Source of the DNA: Centroberyx gerrardi
Lineage: Eukaryota > Chordata > Actinopteri > Beryciformes > Berycidae
Assembly (NCBI RefSeq): GCF_048128805.1
Contig: NC_136010.1
Coordinates: 26,796,480-26,860,479 of the forward strand
DNA: 64,000 bases
Reading direction: 5' to 3'
Within the stretch, counting starts at the first letter, position 1. Each line of letters opens with the position of its first letter. Position numbers and translations under genes: made by a program. The notes under the pieces were generated by a model. The model ran no database searches. It had not been told where the DNA came from and saw nothing but the letters and a program-made list of their open reading frames with translations. Below, piece after piece: positions 13,640 to 24,009 of this stretch.

Positions 13640-13880
13640 AGATACAGTGACACAATAATATGAATGTAATGACATACTTTATTGCTCCCTGTAGGGAAAT
13701 AGTCGCTTCTCTTGCCCTCCTCCACAGGAAGGTCAGAGGTCAGCATCAGCTGCAGAACAGCACCTCTGGAGCTGGTAGGGATTCAGTGTCTTGCCTAAGG
13801 ATACTTCAGCAGGGTGGGGGTTTGAATTTATTTGGTTCCTCTGGTTGAAAGCTGGCTCTCTAACCACTACCCTGCCACAA
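13640..13880 (+). repeat. SINE/LINE-like 3' repeat
   Basis: It contains fish-repeat blocks: ACTTTATTGCTCCCTGTAGGGAAAT, GTCTTGCCTAAGGATACTTCAGCAGG, and GAAAGCTGGCTCTCTAACCACTA. These blocks recur in order in many fish interspersed repeats (general knowledge). There is no coding potential and the boundaries are approximate. Confidence 0.5.
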
Positions 13881-13886
13881 GCACGT

Positions 13887-13921
13887 ACACCACCGAATTT
13901 AGTGTTACTAAATTCGGTGGT
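13887..13921. repeat. Short perfect inverted repeat (hairpin)
   Basis: CACCACCGAATTTAGT and its exact complement ACTAAATTCGGTGGTG are separated by only GTT. It lies about 280 bases upstream of the nppb TATA box. It may be part of a decayed element; no terminator or regulatory role can be assigned. Confidence 0.6.
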
Positions 13922-13993
13922 GTCTGTTGGTCACATCTGTTGGTTTACTGAACGCTGACTTCCCGTAGCTCAGTGACAACAATGTCCCACGCT

Positions 13994-14021
13994 GGGGGGG
14001 GGGGGGGGGGGGGGGGCGGGG
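13994..14021 (+). repeat. Poly-G tract upstream of nppb
   Basis: An uninterrupted run of about 23 G is followed by C and four more G. It ends about 175 bases upstream of the nppb TATA box. Such a run can form a G-quadruplex or triplex and is also prone to length error in sequencing. Confidence 0.8.
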
Positions 14022-14128
14022 TCAAACCATGTTTCTAAACCAAAGTAGCCTATGGAAGCGACTATGTCATAGTTATGCCCCATATCTAAGAGACAAAGCT
14101 TTAAAAGGAGTAATTTCCGACAGCTAGT

Positions 14129-14154
14129 GTTATCATAATCAGGTGTCAGGAATG
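14129..14154 (+). promoter_or_regulatory. Candidate GATA and M-CAT sites of the nppb promoter
   Basis: TTATCA (GATA site on the minus strand) and, 15 bases on, GGAATG (TEAD/M-CAT core) lie 45-65 bases upstream of the TATA box. GATA4 and TEAD factors drive cardiac natriuretic peptide promoters in mammals. Use here is inferred from motif and position only. Confidence 0.35.
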
Positions 14155-14195
14155 CAAGTCCAATTCCTGGCATAGCTCTACGTGTCAAACTTAAG

Positions 14196-14202
14196 TATAA
14201 AA
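14196..14202 (+). promoter_or_regulatory. TATA box of nppb
   Basis: TATAAAAG lies 106 bases upstream of the nppb start codon, the usual spacing for these genes, and predicts transcription from about 14225. Confidence 0.75.
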
Positions 14203-14301
14203 GACCAGCAGCTGCTGCTGTGGGGTCAAGCATACAAACAGCTACCAAGCAAAGACGCAAAAGAACATTCATCCACCACCAGGACAGAGTCACTGAGAAA
14301 C

Positions 14302-16038
14302 ATGCATCTTTCTTCCATTCCTCTCTACAGCCTCCTCCTGCTCTTAAACCTGCAGCATCTCAGTGCATATCCCATCAGCAACGGCTTGACCGATGATGAT
14401 GTTGACATCTTAAAGGTACGTCTCTAAGTGGTTCTCAGGCTGAAGCCCAGGGACCCACCTAGGGGTCCTTGAGGAGGTACCAGGGAGTCGGCAGCCACAT
14501 GAGGAATAGTTGAATTTCACTATAGTTCACTAGAAATTATCCCAGTTAGAGAATGGATAAGAATGACTACCATAATCACAGGTATCACTCTAACCCCTGT
14601 TATCTCCTCTCATAGACTGTAGACAGTTGTACAATTCAATACTAAATCAACAACTAAAATCTTCCCATATGGGTTCCTGGGACAAAATCTGATCCAATGG
14701 GGGTCTGTGGTTTAATATGCGTCTATTTGGGGGTCTGTGATGTGAAAATATGGTAATACTTTGCTTGAAGTGGTGCTCAAAAGTCATTATATGGCATTAT
14801 AAACGCATTATAAGCACATTGTGAGAGCTGCATGATAAATATAAGAGCATGATGCAACTGTATAGTTCATGACATGACATTAAATTGTGTATGTGTATGT
14901 GTAATGTAATTTTCTGATGTTTGTCTGATGATGTTTATCTGATGATTATAATGTAAGAGAAGGTTTATGCTTATAATAGTCTTACTCTTGTAATGCATCA
15001 CAATGCACTTAAAGTAAAGTGTTACTGCAAATGTTTGACAACCCTTTAACCCTTTTAGCTCTAAATGAATACCATCATTAAATATTCATTTTTAAGTTTA
15101 AGTTAAGTTTAAAACTTTTGTAGCCTGACGTATCTCTATCTGGATGTTGCAGGTGCTCCTTCACAGACTAGAAGAGTCCATTCCTGAGCAGAGTGAGGTC
15201 GACCAGAGAGTCCCTGCTGAAAGGGAAAGGCTTCACAACCTGAATATGGAAGAGAATGCAGATGTAGAGCAGCCCCAAACCGGACTGGATGAGGCTGCGA
15301 TCAGGGAGTTTTTCTCGGCCAAGAACCTGAAGGCCGTCCGGAACGACTCCTCCAGGAAAAACTCTGGCTGCTTTGGGCGACGGATGGACAGGATTGGCTC
15401 CATGAGCTCTCTGGGCTGCAATACTGTCGGCAGATACAGTAAGTTACAGCGCCACAGTAACTCCAGTACAGTAAGTTACAGCGCCACAGTAACTCCAGTG
15501 CAGTGAGTTACAGCGCTACAGTAACTCTAATACAGGAAGTTAACAGTACTGTACTGAAACAGTAAGTTGCAGTAACTCTAATAAAGTAAGTTACAGGGCT
15601 ACAGTAGCTCCAAGTTGAGGTGATTGTATTGGTATTATTTTTCAGGGCAAAGAGATACTTGAGAACCAATACGAAACCCAATAAGAAAAAAAAAAATTTG
15701 ATCTAGCCAGTGATGTAGTGCTAAATAATAAGGTGGGAAAACTATGACTTCCAGTCAAGCCACCACCAATATTAAAAAAACTATAAAAACATAATTTATT
15801 TTATGTTTTAATTATGCATACCACCAATTTACCTCACACACATTTATGTCAGCCTAAAGAGTTGCTAAACTCTATTCTATAAATGAAAATGTGGGTAAAC
15901 TCAGTCTAGGTTGTGTTACTCTCCACTACAATCCTGCACACAGACAGACAAACTGTTCTTTGAATCAGGGGGGAAATATGAATGGTCTTAATAATGCTGT
16001 TGTTGTTTTATTCACTAACAGACCCAAAGACAAGATGA
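14302..16038 (+). CDS. nppb: B-type natriuretic peptide precursor (BNP)
   Basis: Three coding exons: 14302-14415, 15153-15438 and 16022-16038. Junctions are AAG|GTACGT ... TTGCAG|GTG (phase 0) and TACA|GTAAGT ... ACAG|ACC (phase 1), giving 138 residues. A leucine-rich signal peptide spans about residues 1-22 (ending LSA). The pro-region is acidic. The ring CFGRRMDRIGSMSSLGC is residues 110-126, followed by tail NTVGRYNPKTR, in which the Asn codon is split by intron 2. The NTVGRYNPK tail is typical of teleost BNP, and the final Thr-Arg is a slight extension. Basic residues before the ring (SSRKNSG) offer processing sites. BNP is a cardiac hormone acting through NPR-A type guanylyl cyclase. A tandem repeat begins at the exon 2 donor, and unspliced reading would replace the tail with a different 17-residue end. 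Confidence 0.95.
14453..14760. repeat. Decayed hAT-like repeat in nppb intron 1
   Basis: Blocks such as AGGGGTCCTTGAGGAGG, CTTCCCATATGGGT.CCTGGGAC and GGGGGTCTGTGATGTGAAAAT match the family seen at 5925-6030 and, in reverse, 41868-42115. The terminal CAGTGGTTCTCAA end is lost here, so exact borders are uncertain. Confidence 0.55.
15436..15614 (+). repeat. 32-base minisatellite overlapping the nppb intron 2 donor
   Basis: The unit ACAGTAAGTTACAGCGCCAC followed by AGTAACTCCAGT repeats with period 32 at 15436, 15468 and 15500, then in degenerate form to about 15614. The first unit contains the real splice donor (GTAAGT at 15439). Later units repeat donor-like GTAAGT or GTGAGT at 15471, 15503, 15562 and 15586. 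Confidence 0.9.
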
Positions 16039-16102
16039 AGTCTTACCGTCTAAAACCTGGAACTGCAACGTCTCTACCAAAGGATATTTTTATTGAAAGG
16101 CT

Positions 16103-16154
16103 ATTTATTTACTTGTATTTATTGAATTTTGTTCATGGCTTACCAGTATATTTA
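16103..16154 (+). promoter_or_regulatory. AU-rich element in the nppb 3' UTR
   Basis: Four ATTTA pentamers (16103, 16107, 16117 and 16150), two of them overlapping, lie in the 3' UTR 65-115 bases after the stop. ATTTA repeats are a known feature of BNP mRNAs and confer rapid turnover. This supports both the 3' UTR position and the BNP assignment. Confidence 0.7.
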
Positions 16155-16199
16155 TTTGAATTGATGTGAGATTGTTCTTTATATGCCGCTGAATGATTT

Positions 16200-16205
16200 A
16201 ATAAA
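16200..16205 (+). terminator. Poly(A) signal of nppb
   Basis: AATAAA lies 162 bases after the nppb stop codon, just beyond the AU-rich element. Cleavage is expected 10-30 bases downstream. Confidence 0.7.
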
Positions 16206-16348
16206 TGTTTACAATTGCATATAATTGTTCAGTTTTCATTGAAGAACCAAGCAATCCAAAAAGAGGCAACAAACAGACACGCAAAAAGAGATTAAATTTG
16301 CCTCTAGCATCAACATGCATGGCTATTAGGCTTCTATGGGGACAGTGA

Positions 16349-16715
16349 CCACATTTATATGCACGCAAACAAGGTGACTGTAATGGGAATAAGACAATAA
16401 TGCGAGTAAGGCAGGACCCATGGAAACACCACACTCTGATGATGTTGTGTGATTATGCTCTTAGTCAGAATAAGAGTAATTGCAGAAATGCATGTTGAGT
16501 ACTCTGACTTTACTGGCATTAATAGAGACCAGTCAGGACATGGATACACCTTCATCACATTTCTTTAAGTGTGATTTTACTGGCATTAATAGAGACCAGT
16601 CAGAGCATGGATACACCTTCAGCAGGGGAGGTTTCAATTTATAGAATCATGTAAATGCTAAATGTAAATTAATCCGAGTATTGGCAATAGTCGCATTATT
16701 GTGCACATGTAACTG
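16349..16715. mobile_element. Short terminal-inverted-repeat element, copy 1
   Basis: The left end ACATTTATATGCACGC roughly complements the right end GTGCACATGTAACTGT. The interior (AGGCAGGACCCATGGAAACACCACAC, TTTACTGGCATTAATAGAGACCAGTC, GGCAATAGTCGCATTATTGTG, each as ordered blocks) matches 48186-48470. A roughly 60-base block around TTACTGGCATTAATAGAGAC is tandemly duplicated in this copy only. Confidence 0.6.
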
Positions 16716-17327
16716 TGACTTAACCATTAATTCAAGATTTCAGCACCTTGGAGAGCGCAAAAGGTGCCAAGAAGTTTTGGATTGTTCATTCATTCTTGAC
16801 AATCTTACTGATCATGAAACAAAACTCCTATCTCTTTCCTTCTGGAGTCGGAGACTTCATTTCAACATTGGAAGCCCCACTGCTGCTGCTGCTGCTGGCA
16901 ATAACACTCTTGACTTCTGCTGTCATGACAGATTGGGGTGTCATATTAAAAAGCAGTCTATCATCATCAACTCAAAGCCTATACCAGTCATTTTGTCTTA
17001 TGAAATTCTCAAAGGAAGTGTGACGCTTACACGTGTAAAATTGAAAAATGGCTCTAACAATGAATAGAATACATATAGGTGTAGATTTAGGGGGAGACAG
17101 GGGACTATTGAGAGCTAGGGGAATTGCTGAATTGCGGATATGCTGTTTTCTGAATTTTTTTTTAAATAATAATAATAATATGCAATAAATTGTATAACTT
17201 TGGAGGATAGATATTTTAAATGGTAATTCTTGCTACTTTTCCAATAGATCAGATATAGCAGGTATAGCCTCAGCAAAAATTGAGGGCTGCTCATAGTACT
17301 GTAACAAATTAATATTTTATAGAATAG

Positions 17328-17390
17328 AAGAAGAAGAAGAAGAAGAAGAAGAAGAAGAAGAACAACAACAACAACAACAACAACAACAAT
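17328..17390 (+). repeat. Compound (GAA)n(CAA)n microsatellite
   Basis: About ten GAA units run directly into about ten CAA units. GAA·TTC tracts can form triplex DNA. Confidence 0.9.
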
Positions 17391-17637
17391 AACAAATATA
17401 GACACAAGTGGCAATTGCGGGGTCCAAGCACAATTTGAAAAGACAGACAAAACAGAAGGTAGAAAGACACACACAAAAACTGACATGTGAAGATAGGACA
17501 CGCAGGCTATTAGTTATGGCTTAAGACCTGTTTTTGTGTTGGCCCGGGACTTCTGTCAAGATAATCTTGTCATTGCAACTGCATTGCTGAAGTTATACAC
17601 AATGGCCAAACATTCTATTACTTGTTGTTGACGACTA

Positions 17638-17965
17638 ATGACTTCGGAAAGGAAAAGACTGGTTTTGAACACATAACCTTCCACATGAAAGGCTGATGCT
17701 TTACCTACTGAGCCAAACTGCTGTCAATGGTTTACTGAGGAGATGCTAACTAAAGGGAGAAGTATTGTGATACTACAGCCTATGATTGACAGATTGACAG
17801 TGCAAATCACTTTATAGAACATTGTAGTGCTCTCCATTAACGAATAAAACAATACTAAGTCGATTTACTTTTCATGAAACTTCACAATGGTCATTGTACA
17901 TCAAGGACTTGAACTCACGACCTTGTGGTACAAAGACCTGAGCTTAACCACTCTGCCAACTTCCA
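17638..17965 (-). repeat. Two tRNA-like SINE heads
   Basis: On the minus strand, 17638-17715 reads GGCTCAGTAGGTAAAGC followed by GTGTTCAAAACC, and 17880-17965 reads GGCAGAGTGGTTAAG followed by GAGTTCAAGTCC. These are box A/box B arrangements typical of tRNA-derived SINEs. Neither shows a full acceptor stem, so I do not call tRNA genes. Confidence 0.5.
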
Positions 17966-18359
17966 CTTTGGTGTGCCGCAGTGGGGAAACAAAACAAAGG
18001 GACAAATGATAGGTCATAGGTGATAGTCCCATATTGAAAGCCTCAGAAAGAATATTATAACTGTATTAGTGCCCCACATTAATCAATTTACACATGGCTT
18101 TACAGACATCATCTTGCCAGACATAATTTGTATTTAGTTTGAGTAAGAAGATTGATCAAACTATCTCAAACATATCACATTGTCAATTTATCAAACTATT
18201 TGCAGCTGCACATTTCTATCTACCGTACGTTCAGTTTTCAAGATATCATTAACATTTTTTGGCTGTTTACTAATTAAGGTATGACGATTTCAAAAATCAT
18301 GTTGTTTTTTCCCTGTAATGTACAGTTTAGGAGGACAACACTGTGGGATCACAGTCAGT

Positions 18360-19310
18360 TTTAGCTATAAACAGAGGGGGGCGACTTCAGAATCGGGGGT
18401 AGGCCGACATGTCCTGAAAATTTCAGCTCTCTAGGACATACGGCTGATTTTTTATGAATTTCTGAAGTTGTGACTTTAATACCTATGAAGATTTGATTTT
18501 TATGCAATAAGCCACGCCCACTTTAATCAATAATGACCAAATTTCATGGATCGACTTGGACATGATCCTAGAACATGTAAAAAAATTCATATAAATCTAT
18601 TCAGTCAATTATGAGATGAAGTTGAAGATGAGAAGATGAAGTTGTTGCATTTGTAGCGCCCACTAGTGGTAGAGTTCAAAATGCTTTCGTGGCTGTGTTC
18701 AAGCAACACTTCTCAACATGTGTTTCAAATTTTGGCTTGATTAGATAAACGGTTAATGAGTTATGGCCAATTTAGTGTTAGGGCGTGTTCCGTTAAAAGT
18801 TTATTGGTCGATAAAAGCCAAACCATTTAGCCTATCAATAGCCTTCATGCAACTTTGAAAGAGGATGGTCTCAAGATTGTACACACAAAGTTTCGTGTGA
18901 ATCGGATGAATGGCCTAGGAGGAGTTGCGAAAAAAATGTTTCTTAAATAATTAAAAATGGCAGACAATACAATATGGTGTACATTGAAAGTGATATATGG
19001 GTTGGACTCGGCACCTTCCAAAGAATCTATGGACATAAGAATTTTCAGTCTACGACACACGGTTTAGAAGTTATTGGCCAAAACGTAAAGTTGCTTGTTA
19101 TAGTGCCACCATCTGGCCAATATGCGTGGGCTGCCTTGTCTGAGTAGTGGGGGGCCATAGGAGCTCACCTGCCAAATATGGCTGCTGTAGGACTTACGGT
19201 TTCTGAGCTGCAGACAGGGAGGGGAGAAAAAAAAAGAAAGAAAAAAAGAAAGAAAGAATTCCAGCAAAAACAATAGGGTTCCAGCAGTACGTGCTTGGAC
19301 CCCTAATAAT
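18360..19310 (+). repeat. Long unclassified interspersed repeat
   Basis: The sequence is dense in motifs familiar from a fish repeat: CCACGCCCACTTTAAT, GTAGCGCCCACTAGTGG, CCTAGGAGGAGTTGCG, and an end reading AAAAACAATAGGGTTCCAGC then GTGCTTGGACCCCTAATAATAATA. It is non-coding. I know the motifs but cannot give its class. Confidence 0.6.
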
Positions 19311-20056
19311 AATAGTATCCTGGGTTTCAATTAAGAATTTTAGTGTCCTATTATGGTCTAAATGCTTGAGACTTCTATCCTGCTAACTTGTAGTACTTGT
19401 AATGTGGGAATTTTTGGCATATATGTGTGGGAAATATGGCAAATAACCCTAACCCTAACCATTAAAAACAAACAAAACTATCCCTAACCATACTTCAACA
19501 TATCACTCAAAATGTGGAATTTGTGGAAAACAAATTTGAAAATAAAATGCAAACCAAAACTAATGAAACTATAACATATTTGCTCCACATTAATGGAATG
19601 ATTTCATCACCTATTATCACAGACACAATCTACAACGAGAATAAAACACATGATTAAGTCTTAATCTCAATAACATTTGACGTTGTTTTCTTTTTGCTAT
19701 AATCTAAAACATGTTCAGGGAAAACGCCTCCCTCTAAACATGGAACAGCAGAGCCCGCTTTTAGCCTACTATGGTATTTTGAAGGCTTCGAAGCATTCCT
19801 GTCAGTACACACCATGTCTGAGCTCAGAGCTCTAAGATGGCTCCTGAGGTCATGCCACTGTTGGCGGGCAAACATGACAATACACAGACACTTGTACTGT
19901 ACACACACACACACACACACACACACATCACCCACCACCCAAGCAGCACTTAAAAAGGACATATGACCAGCCGTGTTATCATGTGGAGGTGTCAGAATGC
20001 ACTTGAGACAATCTACAAAATGATGAGCCACTGACACCTGACTGTCTGTTGCATGG

Positions 20057-20098
20057 GGTGTGTGTGTGTGCGTGTGTGTGTGTGTGTATATATATATG
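20057..20098 (+). repeat. (TG)n(TA)n microsatellite abutting the nppa TATA box
   Basis: A (TG)n tract with one CG interruption passes directly into (TA)n and then into the TATATAAG used as the TATA box. Alternating purine-pyrimidine DNA of this kind readily adopts Z-form. Confidence 0.9.
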
Positions 20099-20106
20099 TA
20101 TATAAG
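20099..20106 (+). promoter_or_regulatory. TATA box of nppa
   Basis: TATATAAG lies 79 bases upstream of the nppa start codon and predicts transcription from about 20130. It is the last, imperfect unit of the adjacent (TG)n(TA)n microsatellite, so the core promoter has grown out of simple repeat or been overrun by it. Confidence 0.65.
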
Positions 20107-20177
20107 CCTGCTTCGGTAGCAGTAGTATCATTAGTAGTAGCAGATCAAGCCACAGTGAACCAGGACTAAAGGACAAC

Positions 20178-22410
20178 ATGAGGACAGCGGTCCTATGGGG
20201 CCTGCTGGCCCTACTATGTCAACACACACTGGTTACCAGCCATGTACTGGGAAGATCCTACTCTACCAGTGACCTAGCCCAGCTTAAGGTAAGAAACAAG
20301 ATATCATCCCTCAGAGGAGAGATGCGTTCTGATCTCTTTATCCAGAGACAGCAAGTTGGAAGGTCGTGCACATTAAAGACAGGAGACGCTGTATAGCTCC
20401 ATAGTTAAAGATGTGTATTCTAACGTAAAAGATAAGAACATTTTCTGATTTCACTTTTCTGATGTCTTGGTCTTGGGTTTCTCTGGGTCTTAACTGCTAT
20501 TGGACGTTGACTCAACTTTTTTAGTAAAATCCTACGCTTTATTTAGTTGGATGTTGAAGGGTACAGTACAGAGCTCCCGCAGATAGATCTACATCTCTGT
20601 TCATTCTTCAGAAACTCCTTAATCATTATTTTTGCATTTGGAAAGACGTGTACTGTTTATTGGCAATCTTGGTCCTGGTCTTGACCCCCTTTGGACCTGA
20701 TCTTGACTCGAACTCAATTGGACCTGGTCTTGGAATTAACTTGGACTTACAAATCGTGCTGCTGCAGCAGCAATTAGCAATTGGATCCAGCAAAGAAAGA
20801 TAGTGTATAAATAAGAATAAAGCAAACAGGGGTATTAAACAAATGCAACCGATAATTTCAACATTATAACATGGTACATAGAAATGCATGAATGAAAAGT
20901 ATGAAAGAAGTATGGATTATAGCATTATGAGGGCATGCAAAATAACAGCAGTAGAATATACTTTAAGGAGGATTAGGATATTCTATCATATTAGGATGCC
21001 TCTGCTCCCAATTTATCTTTTACCATAAACAACAAGCACTTGTACCAGTGTTTTGGTAATTGAGAAATGAGAAAAAAATTGTTTGCAATTTGTTATGAAT
21101 GCTAGTGCAAGTCAACATACATATCAAAAAACATATTTAACAAATCATTCCTAAGTTTACCTGTGAAGTAAACCATGTTTGAAACATTGAGTCTAAAAAT
21201 GTGGTGCATTGGGAAGTTTAAGAGATTTTCAGCTGTAGTGCCAACAACAATACTATCAACTTCTGCCTCCAACATCTCAAGAACTAAAACACTGAGAATC
21301 TGAACCATGTCATTAGGATTTAAAAGGGCATAAAGTAACCTAGGACCTTTAGTGAGTTTTGCAGGGCAGAAGTCTCAGCAGATGGCCAAGTAATCATTGA
21401 GCAACAACCCTATCAACCCCCCCGCAGATGGTAATTTTGTGCTATGGGGCAGTGAAATTCTTACTTATTGTTTAATGTATGATGCATGTTTTGGGACACC
21501 TGTAGGTGCAGATTTAATAGGAGGCTTACAGTCTATGTTTGCCAATCAGCATGTGTCTGCTTTGTCCAAAATATGTTGACAGAGTATTGGGTTGTGACTG
21601 CAAAACAACATTCTTTGCTTGAAACCCATCTTCATCTCTCCTTAATAGTCTTTACTGGAGCGATTTGAAGAGACTCTGGCTGAAGCAACGCAAGAGGAGG
21701 ACTCTGAAGCTGACTATGAAGGGACAGACCAAGAGCCTGAGCGCAGCCAGGCCGGCCGAGGATGGAGCTCAGACCAGGAGGGTGGCCAACATCCTTCCAT
21801 ATCAGAAAGACCACAACTGCCAGCTGAGGGCCGCAGTCGGATCCCAAGTCAGAGGAGTCGGCTGCAGGACCTGCTGATGGCCACCAGGAGTCGGTCGTCC
21901 GGGTGCTTTGGAGCCAGGATGGACCGAATCGGAAACGCTAGCGGTCTGGGATGCAACAATGGAAGAGGTAAGACTGCTGCGGGGGATGGTAAAAGGAAAT
22001 CAAGTACGATACTGCAGCATGAAGGCAAAAAGTTTATCCTGATCACATGGTTAGGGAATGTAACAAAAGGAATGACAAAATCAGCATTTGACAAAGGTTT
22101 AATATTAAAAACTCATGTTTTGGCTGGAATAACCTTTGTCAGGGATTTTTGCATGCAGAGTCAACATGCATAGTAACTACACATGCAATCCTGCCACCCT
22201 GATGAAGGCTATTCCAGACAAAACATGTTGGTTTTTAATATTAGGGCTTCAACAATTGTTCTCCAAAGGTGTTTTTCATTCCTTTGGTTGATGTTTTGCC
22301 TTTAGAAATTCTAACAGAACAAAATAACAATATAATTTGAAGCTACTGCAAGACCAAGAATTTATTACAAATTCCTGTGTTTTTTCCTTGTGTTTTTTCC
22401 ATCAGGGTAG
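20178..22410 (+). CDS. nppa: Atrial natriuretic peptide precursor (ANP)
   Basis: Three coding exons: 20178-20288, 21649-21967 and 22406-22410. Junctions are AAG|GTAAGA ... TTAATAG|TCT (phase 0) and AGAG|GTAAGA ... ATCAG|GGTAG (phase 1), giving 144 residues. Residues 1-21 are a signal peptide (hydrophobic core WGLLALLC, ending VTS). The pro-region is rich in Glu, Gln and Arg. The ring [17 protein letters not shown] is residues 123-139 with tail NNGRG; the last Gly is split between exons 2 and 3. A terminal Gly after Arg could be used for C-terminal amidation, as is known in eel ANP, but that is inference. It is the peptide gene next to clcn6, the position of ANP in all jawed vertebrates. An alternative VNP call is unlikely because VNP has a long C-terminal tail. 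Confidence 0.94.
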
Positions 22411-22471
22411 GCCGACAGTTTCTTGGGATACACCTTTGATTACAGTTTTATCATCTCCAAATGAAGATCTG

Positions 22472-22477
22472 AATAAA
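22472..22477 (+). terminator. Poly(A) signal of nppa
   Basis: AATAAA lies 62 bases after the nppa stop, giving a very short 3' UTR. A second AATAAA at about 22720 is a possible alternative. Confidence 0.65.
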
Positions 22478-24009
22478 GAGATGGGCTAACTGTCACTGTA
22501 TACTTTCATTACTTACAGTTCAACTGTATATATCTATGTATACCTATGCTTGAAACAACAAATGGGCTCTGCCAACTCTGTTTCCAATTTAGTAAGATGA
22601 TGAAATAAACACAGTAGTTGTTGTGTACATTCAGGTGATATATAATACTGTATAACATTAACACCTCAAGTGATATGAACTGACTACATAACTGCATGTA
22701 TGTGGGTTGCTAACAAAAAATAAAATATCTTTTTTTCATGAAAAGAATTCAGTTGTTTTCTCAAGCCTGCACAGTTAGGTAGAAATCACAGTTGTCTACA
22801 ATGGAGTCCTTCCTTCATTTCATTATCTCTCTACCTCATGTCCAAACTGAAACCATAGTACAAGAAAACCACATTTGCCGTTTGCTTTGCCATCACCGAT
22901 CCAGGTTTCTCCTTCAGTCAGTCTATTCTTAGTCTTTCCTGCTTGTACTGTCAACTGGTGTCATGCAGTTAAGTGGCTGTGACACCAATTGTACAAGCAT
23001 CTATTTGTCTAACAAGAGATGTTGGGTGGCAAAAAAACAAAATCAGGCTCAGACGTCATGAGTTTGGATTCGGAGTGGGACCTTCGTCCCCTTATCTCTC
23101 TCCAATCTTTCGGGTCTTTCTTCACTATAGAATCTAATGTAAACTAAATCTTAACTCTAATAAAAGGAAAATGCTAAAAAAAATAAATAATAATAAATCA
23201 ATGTAATAGCTGTGACAATGAAATAACCAGAAAACAAAATAATACCTTGGAATCAGATACTTAGATTTAGTATTAAACCTTTGAAACTGAAACCAATATT
23301 TAATTGAACTAAGTTTTATGTTTGAAGTAAGGAAGTATTCTTCAGAAAAACTTTCATTTTAACCCTATGCTCAGACACCAAAAAATACTGACGCTTTTTT
23401 TGCTTTGCTTCCAAACCAGTTTTTGCAGGACAAAAATAGACATATTGAGATAGCGGAAGTGACTCATTCATAAAATATGAAAGTGATGCACCCATTGTGA
23501 TATGTATGTGCAGTAAATGTACTCTGACAGCTAGCAAGAAGGAGATGTCACTGTGGGTTATGACAAAGTAAAACAGTGTCACGCAGCCCTGTCAAGTTTG
23601 ATTATGAAGATCGTGGAGATCAATTAAACTCCGGTAATACACTTCACACACTGAAGCATTTCAACAGATGGCAACAGCCAACCAGAGAGCTGGTGACCAA
23701 CCTCGGGAGGAGCAATTTAACAGAACACAAAGTAATCAAACCTGAAATAATCTGACTCAGTTTTTCACATGATGCTTCATAATGTCTTGGAAAACTAATA
23801 GAACACCAGAATAGAGCCCTGTGGGACACCGTTTCGATGCCAGCAGTAATGGCCTGATCCCAGTGATAAGGACAGGTGCAGGGTCTCTTTCCACTGTGGT
23901 TAAGATTGACTGGATTACTAAATGGGCACTTTATCAAGGTGGGCAACATTCCCAGGGCCAGACAAATGTGGAAAACTAGGACCTAGACCTTGTAGAAAGC
24001 CCTGCATCT

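Larger units (their letters stand above)
10488..13993. other. cnp3 3' UTR and intergenic stretch to nppb
   Basis: The cnp3 3' UTR probably extends several hundred bases. An AT-rich ATTTATTTATTATTTT run lies at 11141-11156, and an ATTAAA at 11104 is a possible poly(A) signal. Beyond it I see no gene. The stretch holds a 20-base perfect palindrome GCGTAAAAGTACTTTTACGC near 12148, a (GACTAA)n run near 13320, an A-rich tract near 12350, a SINE/LINE-like tail at 13640-13880 and a short hairpin at 13887-13921. Other vertebrates can carry VNP here, but no ring motif is recognisable. Confidence 0.5.
16716..20056. other. Intergenic stretch between nppb and nppa
   Basis: No gene is visible. It holds (GAA)n/(CAA)n repeats at 17328-17390, tRNA-like SINE heads at 17638-17715 and 17880-17965, a long unclassified repeat at 18360-19310, and a (CA)n at 19902-19927. 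Long open frames over 17115-17501 are translations of the trinucleotide repeats. Confidence 0.5.

Noticed and set aside
16681-17067. 128-codon plus-strand frame after the short element
   Set aside because: No signal, domain or splice evidence, and another overlapping frame is equally open.
17115-17501. 128-codon minus-strand frame with long Val and Leu runs
   Set aside because: The runs are translations of the GAA/CAA microsatellite; no start context or splice support.
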